Shown here: positions 11,887 to 23,544 of the stretch, in pieces
Numbering within the stretch: the first letter of the stretch is position 1
Layout of the letters: the number at the start of each line of letters is the position of its first letter
Assembly: GCA_964019055.1 (NCBI GenBank)
Contig: OZ025222.1
Location: forward strand, 6,754,746-6,818,745
Direction: 5' to 3'
From: Anthopleura xanthogrammica
Lineage: Eukaryota; Cnidaria; Anthozoa; Actiniaria; Actiniidae
Length of the DNA stretch: 64,000 nucleotides
The notes under the pieces: model-generated
Told to the model about the DNA's origin: nothing
Databases searched by the model: none
Seen by the model: only the letters and a program-made list of their open reading frames with translations
Translations under genes and position numbers: made by a program

Positions 11887-14813
11887 ATGTTTTGCAAGTT
11901 TTGCGGTTCTTGGATCCAAAGGACAAATAAATTTTGTCCAAAATGTTCAGCCAAAGTTTATCCTGAAAATTTGCAATCGAGTGGCGTTCCTAACACTACC
12001 ACTTCTTCTGGTGGCCAGGCTCCTCGGCCATTATCGTTCGATCAGTTTCAGAGAAAAAAACGAGAAGAAAAGCAGGCTTTGTCTTTCCGTCCACAAAGTA
12101 AGAAGTCAAAGAAAAATGATGACGAAGAGGTTACGATTAACACTGGTTTGATGTGCCAGAAAGGTAAATATGAAGTAGAAATTCTGAGAGGAAAGAGTCT
12201 CGCCTTGAAAATATCGAAGAAGGCAACTAGCAGAGAACTTCTTGATGCCGCACTAAAAAAAAGGCATGCACACGACAGAAGTTTCCGAATGGACCGTACA
12301 TATACTCTGGCTTATCCTGATGGAGCAGAAGTGGTGAATATACCTGGAACCGAGGATCCATTCACTCTGATCAAGTATAAAGAAGAACTCGGGAAAGGTT
12401 ACGCTCGAATAACACTCTATCTATCTTTTGTGGATGATCAAGAGACCCAGTACGAGAAGGAGAATATGTATGATTCAGATGACGATTATTCTAAAAGGAA
12501 GAAACAGATATCGAAGTTGGGAGCAAAATTATCAGTAAGTTATTCCCTCTTTATGTATTTGCATTCATGCAGTTATACTATATAAGCTTATGTAAGTTTA
12601 CACGAGAGGGTACAGGCAAGGTGGATTACACGGTGTTTTTTTTAAAGAAAATCAAAACTAAATAAGGAATGCCCCAGGGTAGGGAAGTAGTTTTTCAAAT
12701 ACTTGGCATGACATAACAGAAGCCCAAAGAAGAAATAGTCAAGAATGTCTGATCAAATTTGTGACCCAGGATCACACATTTGCTAGCAAATTCCCATCTC
12801 CTGCCTGACTACCCCCATAAGCCACATAGCTAAGTCCCAAGTCCCATCTTGTAATTGTTTTTTTTCAAAATAACAAAGCCTCATTCTGTTTCTCAATTTC
12901 CTTATCTTCTCATCTGTGTCTTTCAAACTTTTATCTATTTAAATACTTCTATAGAGATCCCCCTTTATCATTTTCATGTATCAGACCCCTACCATTACTT
13001 TATATGTGCCTTTGATAAGCCTCATGATCCAGTTGAACCTGCCATTTTCCATGACATTAGGAGGCCTTTCCCCTCCCACTCACCTCCTGGGCTCTTTTTT
13101 GTCCTGCTTTGGTCTGAATTCCTCTTCAGATGGAATTTCAATTATTAGGACTCCTTTTACATTATAATGTCTGCAACAAGTTAATCGTATTGATGTGTCA
13201 TCAAAATAGTAATAATAGTTTTTGAATTTTTTAGGTTTCCATTGACCAAAAAGGAAAAGCAGAGAGGATTAGTTTACATGATGAGTGCACTATCTGCCTG
13301 GAAGACATCCTAGAAAGTGATGATACATGTACACCTGATAGTTGCAAAGATGTGTTCCATGAGACCTGTCTCAATGAATGGTTTAAAACAGGAGATGGCT
13401 CAAAAGCCAAATGCCCAACTTGTAGTACTCCATTCTCAAAGACAGTTCCTTGTAAGACACCAAATAGCAGTTCATCTGAGAACAAGTCTGGATCAAACTC
13501 ACCCCAAGCATCAGGTTATTCTCATGGAAATGTACCAGAATTAGATGAAATATATGCTTCCATTTTATTCAATGAACTGAATTCTGATATTTTGGATTCA
13601 GAGGAAGAACCTGAAGCTGGTTGTTCTGGTATTCAAGAGAGTAGTGAAGTGAGCACTCATCTGGAACATTAATGTCAAAAAGAGATCACCCTGAAACAAG
13701 TTTTACAGGACCTCTCTAAAAGCATAAATAAGGATGAAACCTCACACTTCAACATTAGCCGTAACCACCTTTGGGAGGGATCAAAAAGAGCACTAAACAG
13801 AAAATCATTTTCTCCTACCAAAAAAGTGTCAGTAAAATTCACTGATGACATTGGCAAATCTGAAGGAGCAGTGGATCTTGGTGGTCCAGCTCGAGAGTAT
13901 TTTACACTTGCAACAGAGTGGCTGGTTAATTCCCAGTTATTTGTTGGTGGAGCCACATCAAAGTTTCTTTCTCTTAATGCTCAGTGTCTAGAAGAAAGAG
14001 AATACTTCATGGCAGGACAAATATTTGCTATGTCCCTTGTTCATGGAGGCCCAGCTATGAAGTGCCTTTCAGAAACCTGCTACACAGCCTTGATTGATGG
14101 GATTCAGAATGTGAGTGCATCCATAAAGGATATGCATGACTATGAATTGCAGTCATCACTTGAGAAATTAGTTCATGCACAAACACTTCAAGAAGCAACA
14201 AAGATTATTGAAGATGAGAAGGTTGATACTGTATTAGACATGGCTGGAACACTGAGGGCCTTCAGAACCATTGAAGATGTTAAAAATGCTGTGCAGAAAA
14301 CTGTGAATTGGTATGTGCTTTATAGAGCACAACCAGCTTATGATGCCTTTAAGGAGGGTCTGTCTGCTTGTGGGGTATTTGAGTCCATGAAGAAGCATCC
14401 CAAGATCTTCAAAAAGGCCTTCTGTTATGAAGCTCACACCCTGGGAGCAAATGATGTTTGGCCAGCTGTTTACAACAGAAAGAGATAATGAAGGATCCAA
14501 TAGAAGGGATGTAGAAAGTCAGGTCCTTTGTCACTGGCATGATTTCTTACAGGAATGTGAGGAGGAGGATGAAATGGATCTTTCTGAAGTTCTCTTTTTT
14601 GCTTTAGGATGCAGAAAAATACCTCCACATGGCCTTCTATTAAAATTAGCTTTTCTTCATGAACCAGAGCTTAATGGATTGCTGTCAAAGTACCCCAAAG
14701 CAAACACCTGTTCATGTATTCTACACCTTCCTATTGTTCATGAGAAATATGATGAGTTTAAAGCATCTATGATTTTTGCCATCAAAAACAGTAGAGGATT
14801 TGGAATGGCTTGA
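11887..14813 (+). pseudogene. Zinc-ribbon/UBL/RING/HECT E3 ubiquitin-ligase-like gene, broken
   Basis: Exon 1 (11887-12534) starts MFCKFCGSWIQRTNKFCPKC, a zinc ribbon. Residues about 90-180 look ubiquitin-like (YEVEILRGKSLALKI to ARITLYLSF). Exon 2 (13235-14813) encodes a RING finger (CTICLED, then CKDVFHETCLNEWF, then CPTC) and a G2E3-like HECT domain (VDLGGPAREYF to the end). The catalytic cysteine lies in KANTCSCILHLP near 14706. Two lesions break it: an in-frame TAA at 13670-13672 between RING and HECT, and a frameshift near 14460 inside HECT. A functional copy would transfer ubiquitin to substrates; RING plus HECT in one chain is unusual. It converges on the integrase fragment at 15673-16325. 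Confidence 0.85.
12535..13234 (+). other. Intron of the RING/HECT gene
   Basis: Bounded by GTAAGT at 12535 and TTTTTTAG at 13234, phase 0. No coding content recognised. Confidence 0.75.
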
Positions 14814-15349
14814 GAAGATGGCTTTTACCCAAATACTGCCATTAAACTGTTTTTAAAGCCTGCATTTTTTTTTTTGCAATGCAGCATTCTATATTAAACT
14901 TTTAAGGTACATGGTTGTTCGGTTTGGGTTTTTGGTTTAAAATTACCAGTACTGTTAGTTGCCAACTTTTCAATGCTACATATTGGAATGCTTTCATAAC
15001 AGTTATATCATACCTTCAGTTTTTATATTTTATATTTTTAATTGTTCTATTTTAAACAATCAATTTTGGAGTGGTCTTTTTTTATGATTGGGTATGGTGA
15101 TATTTTGCAACAAACCCCTTCCTTGCCATTATTATTTTTTCATTATCTTGCTCCATGGGTTTGTCAAAAACCATTGTTTTTAAGACTCCTACTTCAATTG
15201 CACAGGAAAATTATAAACCCCTCATTCAGAAGACTCAAAAATACCACAACCCCTCCTCAAAATCATCTACCCCATAATAATTAATGACGATTCCCTAAAA
15301 TTCAAAAACCTACAATTTAGTTCAGAATAAAGCATATTAAATTTAATAT
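14814..15349. other. 3' flank of the HECT gene; no gene seen
   Basis: AT-rich sequence with a T-run near 14866. Nothing coding is recognisable. Confidence 0.5.
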
Positions 15350-15539
15350 TTATCGTAGATTAATAAATTTTACACCGTAGTGAAAATAGGAACTGACGTT
15401 TCGGACGTTAGTCCTTCGTCGGAGTCAATGACTCAATGACTCAATGAGTCAATGAGTCAATTGACTCCGACGAAGGACTAACGTCCGAAACGTCAGTTCC
15501 TATTTTCACTACGGTGTAAAATTTATTAATCTACGATAA
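15350..15539. repeat. Near-perfect 190-bp palindrome (fold-back element)
   Basis: Bases 15350-15426 are the exact complement of 15463-15539, giving 77-bp arms. The 36-bp centre is built from TGACTCA/TGAGTCA heptamers that are themselves nearly palindromic. It lies between the convergent HECT and integrase genes. It could be a small fold-back transposon. Confidence 0.92.
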
Positions 15540-15672
15540 CTGTTTCATTAGAAACACCGACGCAGTCCACGCTAGTGTTTACTAGCCGTCATCCACTTAA
15601 ATTTAATATGTTTAACAGTTCATGTTGGTATTATTATTTGCCAAAACTTTAAGGGTTTGAAAGGGCAATACA

Positions 15673-16325
15673 CTAACCAAGAGCATACCTAAGTAGCTGT
15701 TGATATAGATTCAAGGAATCATGCCATGTTGATGGGGGATCCATTGCCATAGCTGTAACAACATAATCAAAATAATTCTGGTAAGTGTTAGAACTGTCAC
15801 TGTCACCTTGATCAAAGAAATTATCCTTGACATGTTCACACTGAATATCTGTAACTGGCTCCATGTAGTCTTGTGATGAATATAACTCGGGAAGAAAATA
15901 CATTTCATTAGGCCTTCCAGCAACAGATTCATGCCTGGATTTTCTGATGTAGTGTGTGTTCCAGTGTTCACTTGCACTATCAAGGTCATGCTGTAGAATA
16001 TCAGCAAAACAAAACCATAAGCATTCCACTTCAAGCTGGTTTGCTGGATTAAAAATTCCTTGATCAATTAAATGTTTGAAAAAATTTATCCACCAAGTAG
16101 TACAACTCTTTCGGAAATGTGACCACCAGGTCTCTATTCTTTGATTATTGGGAGATGTTCCATAAATGTGAGCACTAGTGTAACATTGTGCAGTCGCAGT
16201 TAAACCATTTTCAGTGCCACAGTCTGATCTCAGCTTTTGGGGACAGCCTCCTAGGTCCTTAACTACTTCAACAAAAAGATTTTCGAAACCCATGAAACAA
16301 TTCATTAGTTTTGTATTCAACTTCT
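15673..16325 (-). pseudogene. DDE integrase core, C-terminal exon
   Basis: An acceptor (TATATGCAG) precedes 16325 on the minus strand. The exon encodes LRSDCGTENG with the second catalytic Asp, SPNNQRIETWWSHFRK with the catalytic Glu, the WW..F region, then HYIRKSRHESVAGRPNEMYF, and ends LLRYALG. This matches the animal integrase-core family also seen at 47475-48653. The exon with the first Asp and the N-terminal helices is not visible upstream, where a tRNA-like sequence lies, so this copy is truncated. It converges on the HECT gene at 11887-14813. Confidence 0.82.
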
Positions 16326-16411
16326 GCATATAGGGTTTTTTAAGCCAATGTTAGTAGTATAGTTAGTTGCCAAATATACAACATTGCCTGGCTGCGTAAC
16401 CAGCGTGGTTG

Positions 16412-16483
16412 GTCCTTGTAGTGTAGTGGTTAACACGTCGGACTAGTATACCGAAACCGTGGGTTCGAGTCCTGCCAAGGGCA
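16412..16483 (+). tRNA. tRNA-like gene, anticodon AGT (Thr)
   Basis: A full cloverleaf can be drawn: acceptor GTCCTTG with CAAGGGC, D-stem GTGT/ACAC, anticodon stem TCGGA/ACCGA with loop CTAGTAT, and T-arm loop TTCGAGT. The A box TAGTGTAGTGG and B box GGTTCGAGTCC are good. One A-A mismatch closes the anticodon loop and the T-stem has G-T pairs. It may be a real tRNA, a pseudogene or the head of a SINE. Confidence 0.65.
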
Positions 16484-16711
16484 TATGATATTTTTCTCTT
16501 AATTCTTGAGTAGTATAAGAGCTCACTTTCCTATTATGCACTAGGCGATGCCAATACCCCCATATCAATACCAATACCAATATAACACTTACCAAGATCC
16601 TGCTTTTTTTTTCTTTCTCCTAAGCAAACCAATCACTACTATTCTTATTACATGTGTCAAATGTTATGTTTTTCGAAAATATGCCTCACGTGAAGACATC
16701 TATTTTTTAAG

Positions 16712-18931
16712 GTTGAAGATCTGCTGGAAAATGGTTTCAATTGCCAACAAGTGTTCTTCCTGGTTGAGTTGGCAGAACATATGGAGCAGTGTTCGTAAGT
16801 AAAAATGAATCGATGTGTTAATATTTCCAAGTTGTAAATATGTGCTGTGTGACTGAATAGAGAATACATCAGAACACCTTTCTTATACTCGTTGGATTTT
16901 CTTCACCACTTGACACGTTACTTCCCTGTTATTGCATATGTTTTTGTTTTTGTTACCCAATTGCAAAGGTAATCTGGAAATATGAATTATATTTGCCTAA
17001 TACACTATGATGTCACTTCACAAGAATCTATTGATTAAAAGCAAAGGAACATGGTTGTCGAAAGGGGTCAAATCAATGCAAATTCACAGTCCAAAAAAGA
17101 GAAGTGGAATAGCCACCAAATGCCCTAAATAATATTTAGTACACATAACACAAGTTATGTCTTAAAACCAGGTCATTTTAGAATAAATTGTTTTACAGAG
17201 AGAAAATTTTGTTGAATGTTCTATTGGATCTGCAGATTCTATTACATTAACATACAAAGATCAATAAACAAGCTGTGGCATCATAATGCAATAGGGCAAT
17301 TGATTGATTGATGATTGACACTGTAGTAATGGTCATATTTTGCTTAACTGTAGTAACAAAACAGCAAGTAGCATAACAACAAACTCTGCTACTGCAGAAG
17401 ATGAAAACAATAAAACATCATCCAAAGTAGATGGTAAGTATATATACTAAACACATTTCTTTATCATCAACTACTGTTATAATTAGCAGCAGTAAAAGTA
17501 AGTATTGGTCTAATATTTGTTGTTGTTTATTTATTTAGATTCCTATTTCATTCAAAAATATGGCCAAGGAATGGTGTCTGAAGTGAAATGTCCAAAGTGT
17601 GGGTGTGAAGTTCAACTTCATTCAGCTGGGACATTCACAAGTGACTCTGGGTCCATTAAGATTTTTGCAGATGATGAGGAGTTTGTGTGCACCGATTCTG
17701 AGTGTTCTAACAGTGATTCGGGATCAAATAACATGTTGAGTAAGTTTATTATAATGGTACCAAATAACATTTGGTAGTATTAATGATCTGACAATCTGAT
17801 TGTATACGAAAATTTTTTCACAGTAATGACAATTAATATTATGATAATAATAATGTTCATGATGATGAAGCTATTAATTGTTAATAAGTTTAACTATTTT
17901 TTTCTCAATACAATTGCAAATGTCATGCTACATAATACTATATGGGTGCGCATCCTGGTCAAAATGGAGTTTGTTAGTTTTTCCTTTCAATGAAATGTTT
18001 TTATGGTGTCCTGTAATTATTATTTTCATGGTGGTAATTAAATTATTACCACCACAAAATGTTTAAATTTTTTTAATATGAATTGTCTTTTCAAACATTT
18101 GGGTTATTTTTTGTATTTTTTTTTTTTTTTTTTTGATTCTTGAATTATTTTTGATATGCTTCAATTATTATTTAGTGCAGGGGTATTACCTTAAGTAAAA
18201 TGATTTTTTTTTTTGTAGAACTTACATCATCACCTTTTGATGTAGAAGACTCTAATAAAGCACCAGAAGCCTCTTGGGATGGCCCTGCAGATATTTGCAA
18301 TTTAGTCAAGCAAACTGTGGAATATTGTCAGAAACATGAGATTACCAACCCAGTGGAAGTTCTGAGATACTATCAGAGTGTAATGGTGACTGGTAGACCT
18401 TTAAATGTTGTGGACAACAGTCAAGCCAGTTAAGGGCCCACAAATTACATTTTAGTTGATAGATATAATTTAGTACAAACTGCCTTTGATGTAATCAAAA
18501 CAATGGATAACTTGAGACAGACACTAGAAGTACAGTTTTATGGAGAGGTAATAATTAGAAAATAATGCTGGCGATACTTCAATTTTGTAACCTTATGAAA
18601 TGAAGGACAGTCAACATTTGACATTTGAAATTTAACCAACATGCTTTTTTGTGAAGAAAGGCACCCTTCGTGAAGATCAAACTGTTCACTACCAGCTTGA
18701 AGTTTGTATATATACCCGAAAAAAAACTCCTCAAAACTCCAAAAACCTCCAGCAGTTAAGAAATTAATTTAATGATTGCTTCATTTATTTTTTCTAGGAG
18801 GCAGAAGATATTGGAGGGCCACGAAGAGAGTTTTTTCGGTTGATAGTAAGAGAGATTTTCAATATCTACTTTGAGCATGGCCTGAAACCCCATATGGCCG
18901 AGGATTTCCAGTTTGATTGGGATGATTTTTG
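16712..18931 (+). pseudogene. HECT-ligase gene fragment, five exons, 3' end missing
   Basis: Exons 16712-16794, 17352-17432, 17539-17739, 18219-18547 and 18798-18931 join in frame with GT/AG borders. They encode a segment ending LAEHMEQCS, a Ser/Thr-rich linker, a Cys-rich stretch (CPKCGCEV, later CTDSEC), and the HECT approach region: WDGPADICNLV, then GPTNYILVDRYNLV, then TLEVQFYGEEAEDIGGPRRE (the last two joined across an intron), typical of G2E3-like HECT starts. An in-frame TAA at 18431-18433 lies between these. The rest of HECT with the catalytic Cys is absent; a LINE begins at 19011. The 5' start is also not visible. It is a third HECT-family copy in the window, distinct in sequence from the other two. 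Confidence 0.75.
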
Positions 18932-19401
18932 GTGAGTTTTCATATCTATAGACTTTGAAATAATCACTTTAGGTGTAGGATAAAAAATGGTCTTCAGTAA
19001 TATATAAATAATAATAATAATAATAATAAACTTTATTTATATAGCGCTTATTCACTAATTGCTCTAAGCACTTAACAAGAAAAATATATGTATACATAAG
19101 ATTAACTATAAATATTAAATTACACAGTTAAAAATCTAAATATATATTTTAAAAAAGCATTATATATCACATGACAAAAGAAATATGATTAAAAAACTAA
19201 AAAAAATTAATTAAAAGCTAATTTGAATGTCTTTAAATTCTTTTTAAAACTAACAATAGAATTCGAATTTCTTAGATGCATAGGTAGCTCATTCCATAGC
19301 TTAGGCCCAGCTACACAGAAGGTCCTGTCACCATATGTTTTCAGTCTTGACTTCGGTATGGCTAATTGTTCCATTTTACTAGGATCGTGACTAAAAGTAC
19401 A

Positions 19402-19627
19402 CACGAGTACATACGAGTAACATACGAGTAACATACGACTACATACGAGTACATACGAGTACATACGAGTACATACGAGTACATACGAGTACATACGAGT
19501 ACATACGAGTACATACGAGTACATATGAGTACATACGAGTAACATACGAGTACATACGAGTAACATACGACTACATACGAGTAACATACGAGTAACATAC
19601 GAGTAACATACGACTACATACGAGTAA
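19402..19627. repeat. Subterminal tandem array, CGAGTACATA / CGAGTAACATA units
   Basis: About 22 units of 10-11 bp. The complementary array occupies 20602-20788 at the other end of the element. Together they make the terminal inverted repeats long but variable. Open frames reading CTRMYSYVLV come from the repeat itself. Confidence 0.95.
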
Positions 19628-20601
19628 AAAAAGACAAAAAAAGACAAAAAAAATGGACTTAAAAATGTTTGGCATATCATAATGAAGCTCTACTGTAACG
19701 TTACTTCTTATGCTAACTGCGGCTATTAACTTGTTTCGTTTTTTTTGTATTGTGATAACTTGGGAATGGTTTCTTCAGATGGGTGGTCGTACACGAACGG
19801 TGGTATTGTCAGTATGTTAGATCATCGCATTTTAGATGTGGTTTTGCTATTCAAATGGTTGCATATGAGAGAGTATTAGTATTTCTAGATAGAAAGTAGA
19901 TAGTCGTATACGTGAGATTATTGTCCAGTTTAGTTTTTGTGATGGTCGTATATGAGAGATGGCACTTCCAGATGGTCGCATTGTGAACATAATTATCACA
20001 TGTCAGAGGTGGTTTTGCTATATAAGTGATCGCATCTGATAGATGGTCGTATACGGGGGATGGTATTTCCAGATAGATGGTCGTATACAAGGGGTGGTAT
20101 TTCCAGATAGATGGTCGTATACGAGAGGTGTTATTTCCATATAGTTGGTCGTATACGAGGGATGGTATTTCCAGATTTATGGTCATATGCGTGAGGTTCA
20201 CATTTCCAGGTTTCCAGATGGTTGCGGCAGTTGGTGTATCAGTTTCCATTTCTTATTCAGGTTCCAGGGTGGTATTTCCAGGTTTCCAGTAGATCGTATA
20301 CAGTTTTTTCTTTTCTCTCCCAATTTAACTTGTTTATCCAACTGCACTATTCATTAATATTCGTTTTAGCATAATGGGAATTAAGTTCAGTAATAGTCAT
20401 TACGTAAAGCCTCTTAGCGGATAATCCCTTGCTTACAGACAAGAATTCTCTGATCACTCTAATAGTGAATACCTCTTCCGTTACGTATATCCTAATTGAT
20501 ATTCGTTAATCTTTGGCTGTGCAAACGAATATCGATCAATGAATCGTTAATACATTTATTTTTGCGCAAGAATTCATGCAAAAATATATTTTTTTGTCTT
20601 T

Positions 20602-20788
20602 TTTTACTCGTATGTTCTCGTATGTAGTCGTATGTTACTCATGTTACCCGTATGTTCTCGTATGTAGTCGTATGTTACTCGTATGTTACTCGTATGTACT
20701 CGTATGTAGTCGTATGTTACTCGTATGTTACTCGTATGTACTCGTATGTAGTCGTATGTTACTCGTATGTTACTCGTATGTACTCGTG
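20602..20788. repeat. Subterminal tandem array, inverted partner
   Basis: Units such as TACTCGTATGT and TAGTCGTATGT are the reverse complement of those at 19402-19627. Confidence 0.95.
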
Positions 20789-21010
20789 TGTACTTTTAGT
20801 CATGATCTTTTACTAGAACGTAGTAATCTCATAACTTTGAGATAATTTAAAAGATCGAAAAATATATGAAGGTGCTAGCCCATTTAGCGCTTTATATACA
20901 ATAAGTAATATCTTAAAAGTAATTCTTGATCGTACTGGCAGCCAATGCAACTCCTTTAAAACCGGAGTAATATGATCAAATTTCTTATGTAGTGTTACAA
21001 CACGTGCTGC

Positions 21011-21891
21011 AGAGTGCTAAAGACCGCTAAAAGTAAAAGAGTGCTTAAAGTAGCAGCATACTATTTTCTAGATTTATTTAAAATCCAGGAGATGCATATC
21101 GATGTCAAAATTGAAATTTCATACAATATCTCATTTTCAGTCAGGAAAATATACATGCTTTTTAATCAGTGGCAGTTTTCGGCAATTCTACTTTCGGAAA
21201 AAATTCCGATTTGGAATCACAAAATACGAAACATTTTCATTTTTCACAGTCTTTTTTTAATTAAAATCATGTAAAAACTGGACCTTTTCCTTATATTATT
21301 CTTTTGTTTGAAAACGAAAAAAGTCGATCTTTTCCGCGACAAAAATCTGATTTTTTGAATATTCCATTTTTACACAGATTTAAGAAAACCCTGATCTTTC
21401 CAGCCATTTTGCTTTTCATAAAGACTAAAAAAGAATCAGTGGCAACTTCCAGCAATTTCACTTTTAAGCAAGATTTAGAATTGCTAGTTGGAGTAAAAAC
21501 TTCATTTTTGCATTTCCATGTTGTTGGCGAGTTTAAAAAACATAGTCCCATGGGTGGGGGGGAGGGGTTTCGGGCAAGGGACTGGGGATTTAATTTGAAC
21601 GTTGGGGCGTTTGAATTTCTTAAAGGGATTTTTTCCAAATCCTCATCCCTTGCCCGAATACCACCCCCTCCCTCCCCACGGGACCTACATTGATAGGTGC
21701 AATATAACGTCAAAATGGACTTCCGAAAAGGATTCGGGAGGTGGTTGAGGCCTCTTGGTTAACTTTTCGCGCCAATACTTTTCCACGTGATCAAAAACAA
21801 AGAATGTCAGGCGTGCGGTGGTAATCTTCACCCTTTTTACTTCGCCTTTCTATCATAAAGGTACTCGGTTTGAACGAAGGAAAGTTTAGAT
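21011..21891. other. No gene; inverted G-rich/C-rich pair
   Basis: Nothing coding is convincing. The segment 21548-21590 (GGGTGGGGGGGAGGGG and GGGCAAGGGACTGGGG) is roughly complementary to 21636-21682 (CATCCCTTGCCCG and CCCCCTCCCTCCCCAC). This suggests a small fold-back insertion. Confidence 0.5.
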
Positions 21892-22453
21892 ATGTCATAC
21901 GTCAAATTGAAAAGAAACGGCAAAATACTCAAGGTCCAAATGAGCAGCCTTAATGCTGCAAGCATTTCCATGATTTCCAAACTTAATCCTGATCAGGGAA
22001 TCTATCTAATAGAAGAAAAGGAAGGGGAAGTGATATTGCCTGATGAAAGGGGAGATTTTGACATTCTAGAAGTCAACAATAATTCAACTTATTTGGTGGA
22101 TGGAGAGGAGATAGCTCGAAACACGGCCTCATCAAATTTAGGAAGCCCGATGTATAGCACATCAAAACTAGCGGCAAGCCCGAAAACTCAGCTCAACCCA
22201 CCTCCATCCCGACCGACATTTAGGCGTCCCGTTGGATTACATGTAACAGCCCAGAGTTGGAAAAAATGTATCCTAGTGAGTGAAGTCAAGAACAGTGGCT
22301 CTATCCAGGAACTATTCCAAACTATCGTAAATTTAACAGAGGAAACAAGCAGTGTTGCGAAAGTTTCAGCCCTTTTGAAAGAGCAGTTAAACTACGAAGT
22401 AACCCTTTTGGACTCAAAGCATCTAAAGATCGTTTACAACGAGGCAACAAAAG
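21892..22453 (+). CDS. Unrecognised protein, first exon (N-terminal beta-grasp-like region)
   Basis: Open from ATG at 21892, with a good donor (AAAAG/GTAAGG) at 22453, so this is probably the first exon of a spliced gene. Residues 1-75 alternate hydrophobic strands (SYVKLKRNGKILKVQM, then IYLIEEKEGEVIL, then FDILEVNNNSTYLVDGEE). This resembles a ubiquitin-like or CIDE-N-like fold, but I cannot confirm the family. A Pro/Ser-rich linker follows, then a second folded region (LHVTAQSWKKCILVSEV to HLKIVYNEA). No downstream exon could be assigned. Given the neighbourhood it may be a transposon accessory gene. Confidence 0.5.
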
Positions 22454-23068
22454 GTAAGGAGACTTGTATATGCAAATGAATAAATTAACGTCTCTAGCTC
22501 CGCCATGAAATAGTTTGAAAAGGAAGGTTCACATTTGTAAAAATGGATCTCATCGGCATAATATACCATCTGCTTTAAAACTGATCCTGAAAATTTAGGC
22601 CGATGATCATCAGAGTGCTAGTTTAGCATTGGAAATACCTCCAAAATGAGAGAGAAATTTCCTTGCTTAATCTTTGAATTCTTTTTGTACTTCACCTACA
22701 CGCGTTAACAGGTTTTAATTTCACACACTCAAAGAAATATACAATGTTTCGTTTCACTGACGCGGTGCACTTACACATTTAGTTTCCTTCTTGATTATCC
22801 GAGCAAATCTTTACTACAATCTTCGATTTAATAATTTTGTGTGATCTGATCCTTATAATCTATCGAAATAGCTTTATGATTTATGTCAAGAGAGAATCAT
22901 TGCTCACGCCAAATAAGATTTATACGTGCTACAGACCTGGTGCCTCTCTTTTGTTCTTATCAAACCGCCCTTAAGGAATGTAGACATCAATTATTACGCT
23001 GTTTTAATTGTGGGCAAGACAAAGGCAGAGTGCATTCAATCAGACTGATAGTTGACATCACCTAAATT
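22454..23068. other. No gene recognised
   Basis: Probably intron or intergenic sequence after 22453. Only short frames are open. Confidence 0.4.
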
Positions 23069-23338
23069 AGGGAGTGTTCGTTTATTACATCGCAGGGTGG
23101 GCTGGTGTTTTTTACTAAATGACTATTTTTTTTAATTAACCCCCCCCCCCCTCAGAAGTTTCTGTAAAATTTTACCCCACCCCCATTTTTTCTTTTAAAA
23201 AATTTATCCCCCTTTATATTCCTCTTAAATCAAATTTTACCCCCTCAAAAAAAGCGGGGTTTTTTCAAAAATTTACCCCCCCCCCCCCCCCCATAAAAAC
23301 CACTAGCCCCCCTGCGATGTAATAAACAAACAGTCCCT
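23069..23338. mobile_element. MITE with about 30-bp terminal inverted repeats and poly-C interior
   Basis: The left end GGAGTGTTCGTTTATTACAT and following CGCAGGG is mirrored at the right (CCCTGCGATGTAATAAACAA, then ACAGTCCC) with two differences near the tip. Between them are C-rich runs (23141-23153 and 23276-23292) and TTTTACCCC repeats. No coding capacity. Confidence 0.8.
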
Positions 23339-23429
23339 TGGAGAAGTTATTTTCTATTCTAGCTGACATGACATAAATTTGATTATCATATAATTATCCA
23401 TGAAATACCTATATTTCTCACTTTCGTAA

Positions 23430-23478
23430 ACTTGTTATTTTCACTAGTGAAAATAACATGTTATTTTCACTAGTGAAA
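23430..23478. repeat. Short nested palindrome TTATTTTCACTAGTGAAAATAA
   Basis: TTTTCACTAGTGAAAA occurs twice around a GTTATTTTC/GAAAATAAC inverted pair. It lies upstream of the recombinase gene and could mark the left end of that element, but I could not prove this. Confidence 0.6.
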
Positions 23479-23544
23479 AGATCGTTACCATGGTTACACC
23501 TTGAGTGCCCTTCAGGGCGGCTTTGCGATTCTCATTCATCAGAT

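Larger units (their letters stand above)
19383..20807. mobile_element. Non-autonomous TIR element with 9-bp target duplication (MULE-like)
   Basis: The element begins GATCGTGACTAAAAGTACAC and ends with the complement GTGTACTTTTAGTCATGATC. It is flanked on both sides by TTTTACTAG (19374-19382 and 20808-20816), a 9-bp duplication cut into a LINE. Just inside each terminus is a long tandem array of 10/11-bp units, in opposite orientation at the two ends. The interior (about 19790-20300) holds degenerate repeats around GATGGTCGTATACG. There is no transposase. A 9-bp duplication fits Mutator-like elements; the class is inference. Confidence 0.9.
19011..21010 (-). mobile_element. LINE (CR1/L2-like) 3' part, minus strand, split by a MITE
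   Basis: On the minus strand, 21003-20865 encodes SAARVVTLHKKFDH, LKELHWLPVRSRITFKIL and YKALNGLAPSYI, the hallmark C-terminal RT segment of CR1/L2 LINEs. The protein resumes at 19373-19207 with IPKSRLKTYGDRTF and AGPKLWNELP. The 3' end has GCGCTATATAAATAAAG followed by an ATT run at 19013-19033, a common LINE tail. The gap is exactly the 1,425-bp TIR element at 19383-20807. 5'-truncated and non-functional. Confidence 0.85.

Noticed and set aside
19207..19680. Frames rich in MLLVCYSYVLVCTR, as if a membrane protein
   Set aside because: Produced by the CGAGTACATA array; the real coding part is only the LINE remnant at 19207-19373.
23141..23292. C-rich runs suspected to be an assembly gap or artefact
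   Set aside because: They lie between matching inverted repeats and alternate with TTTTACCCC words, so they look like the interior of a MITE.
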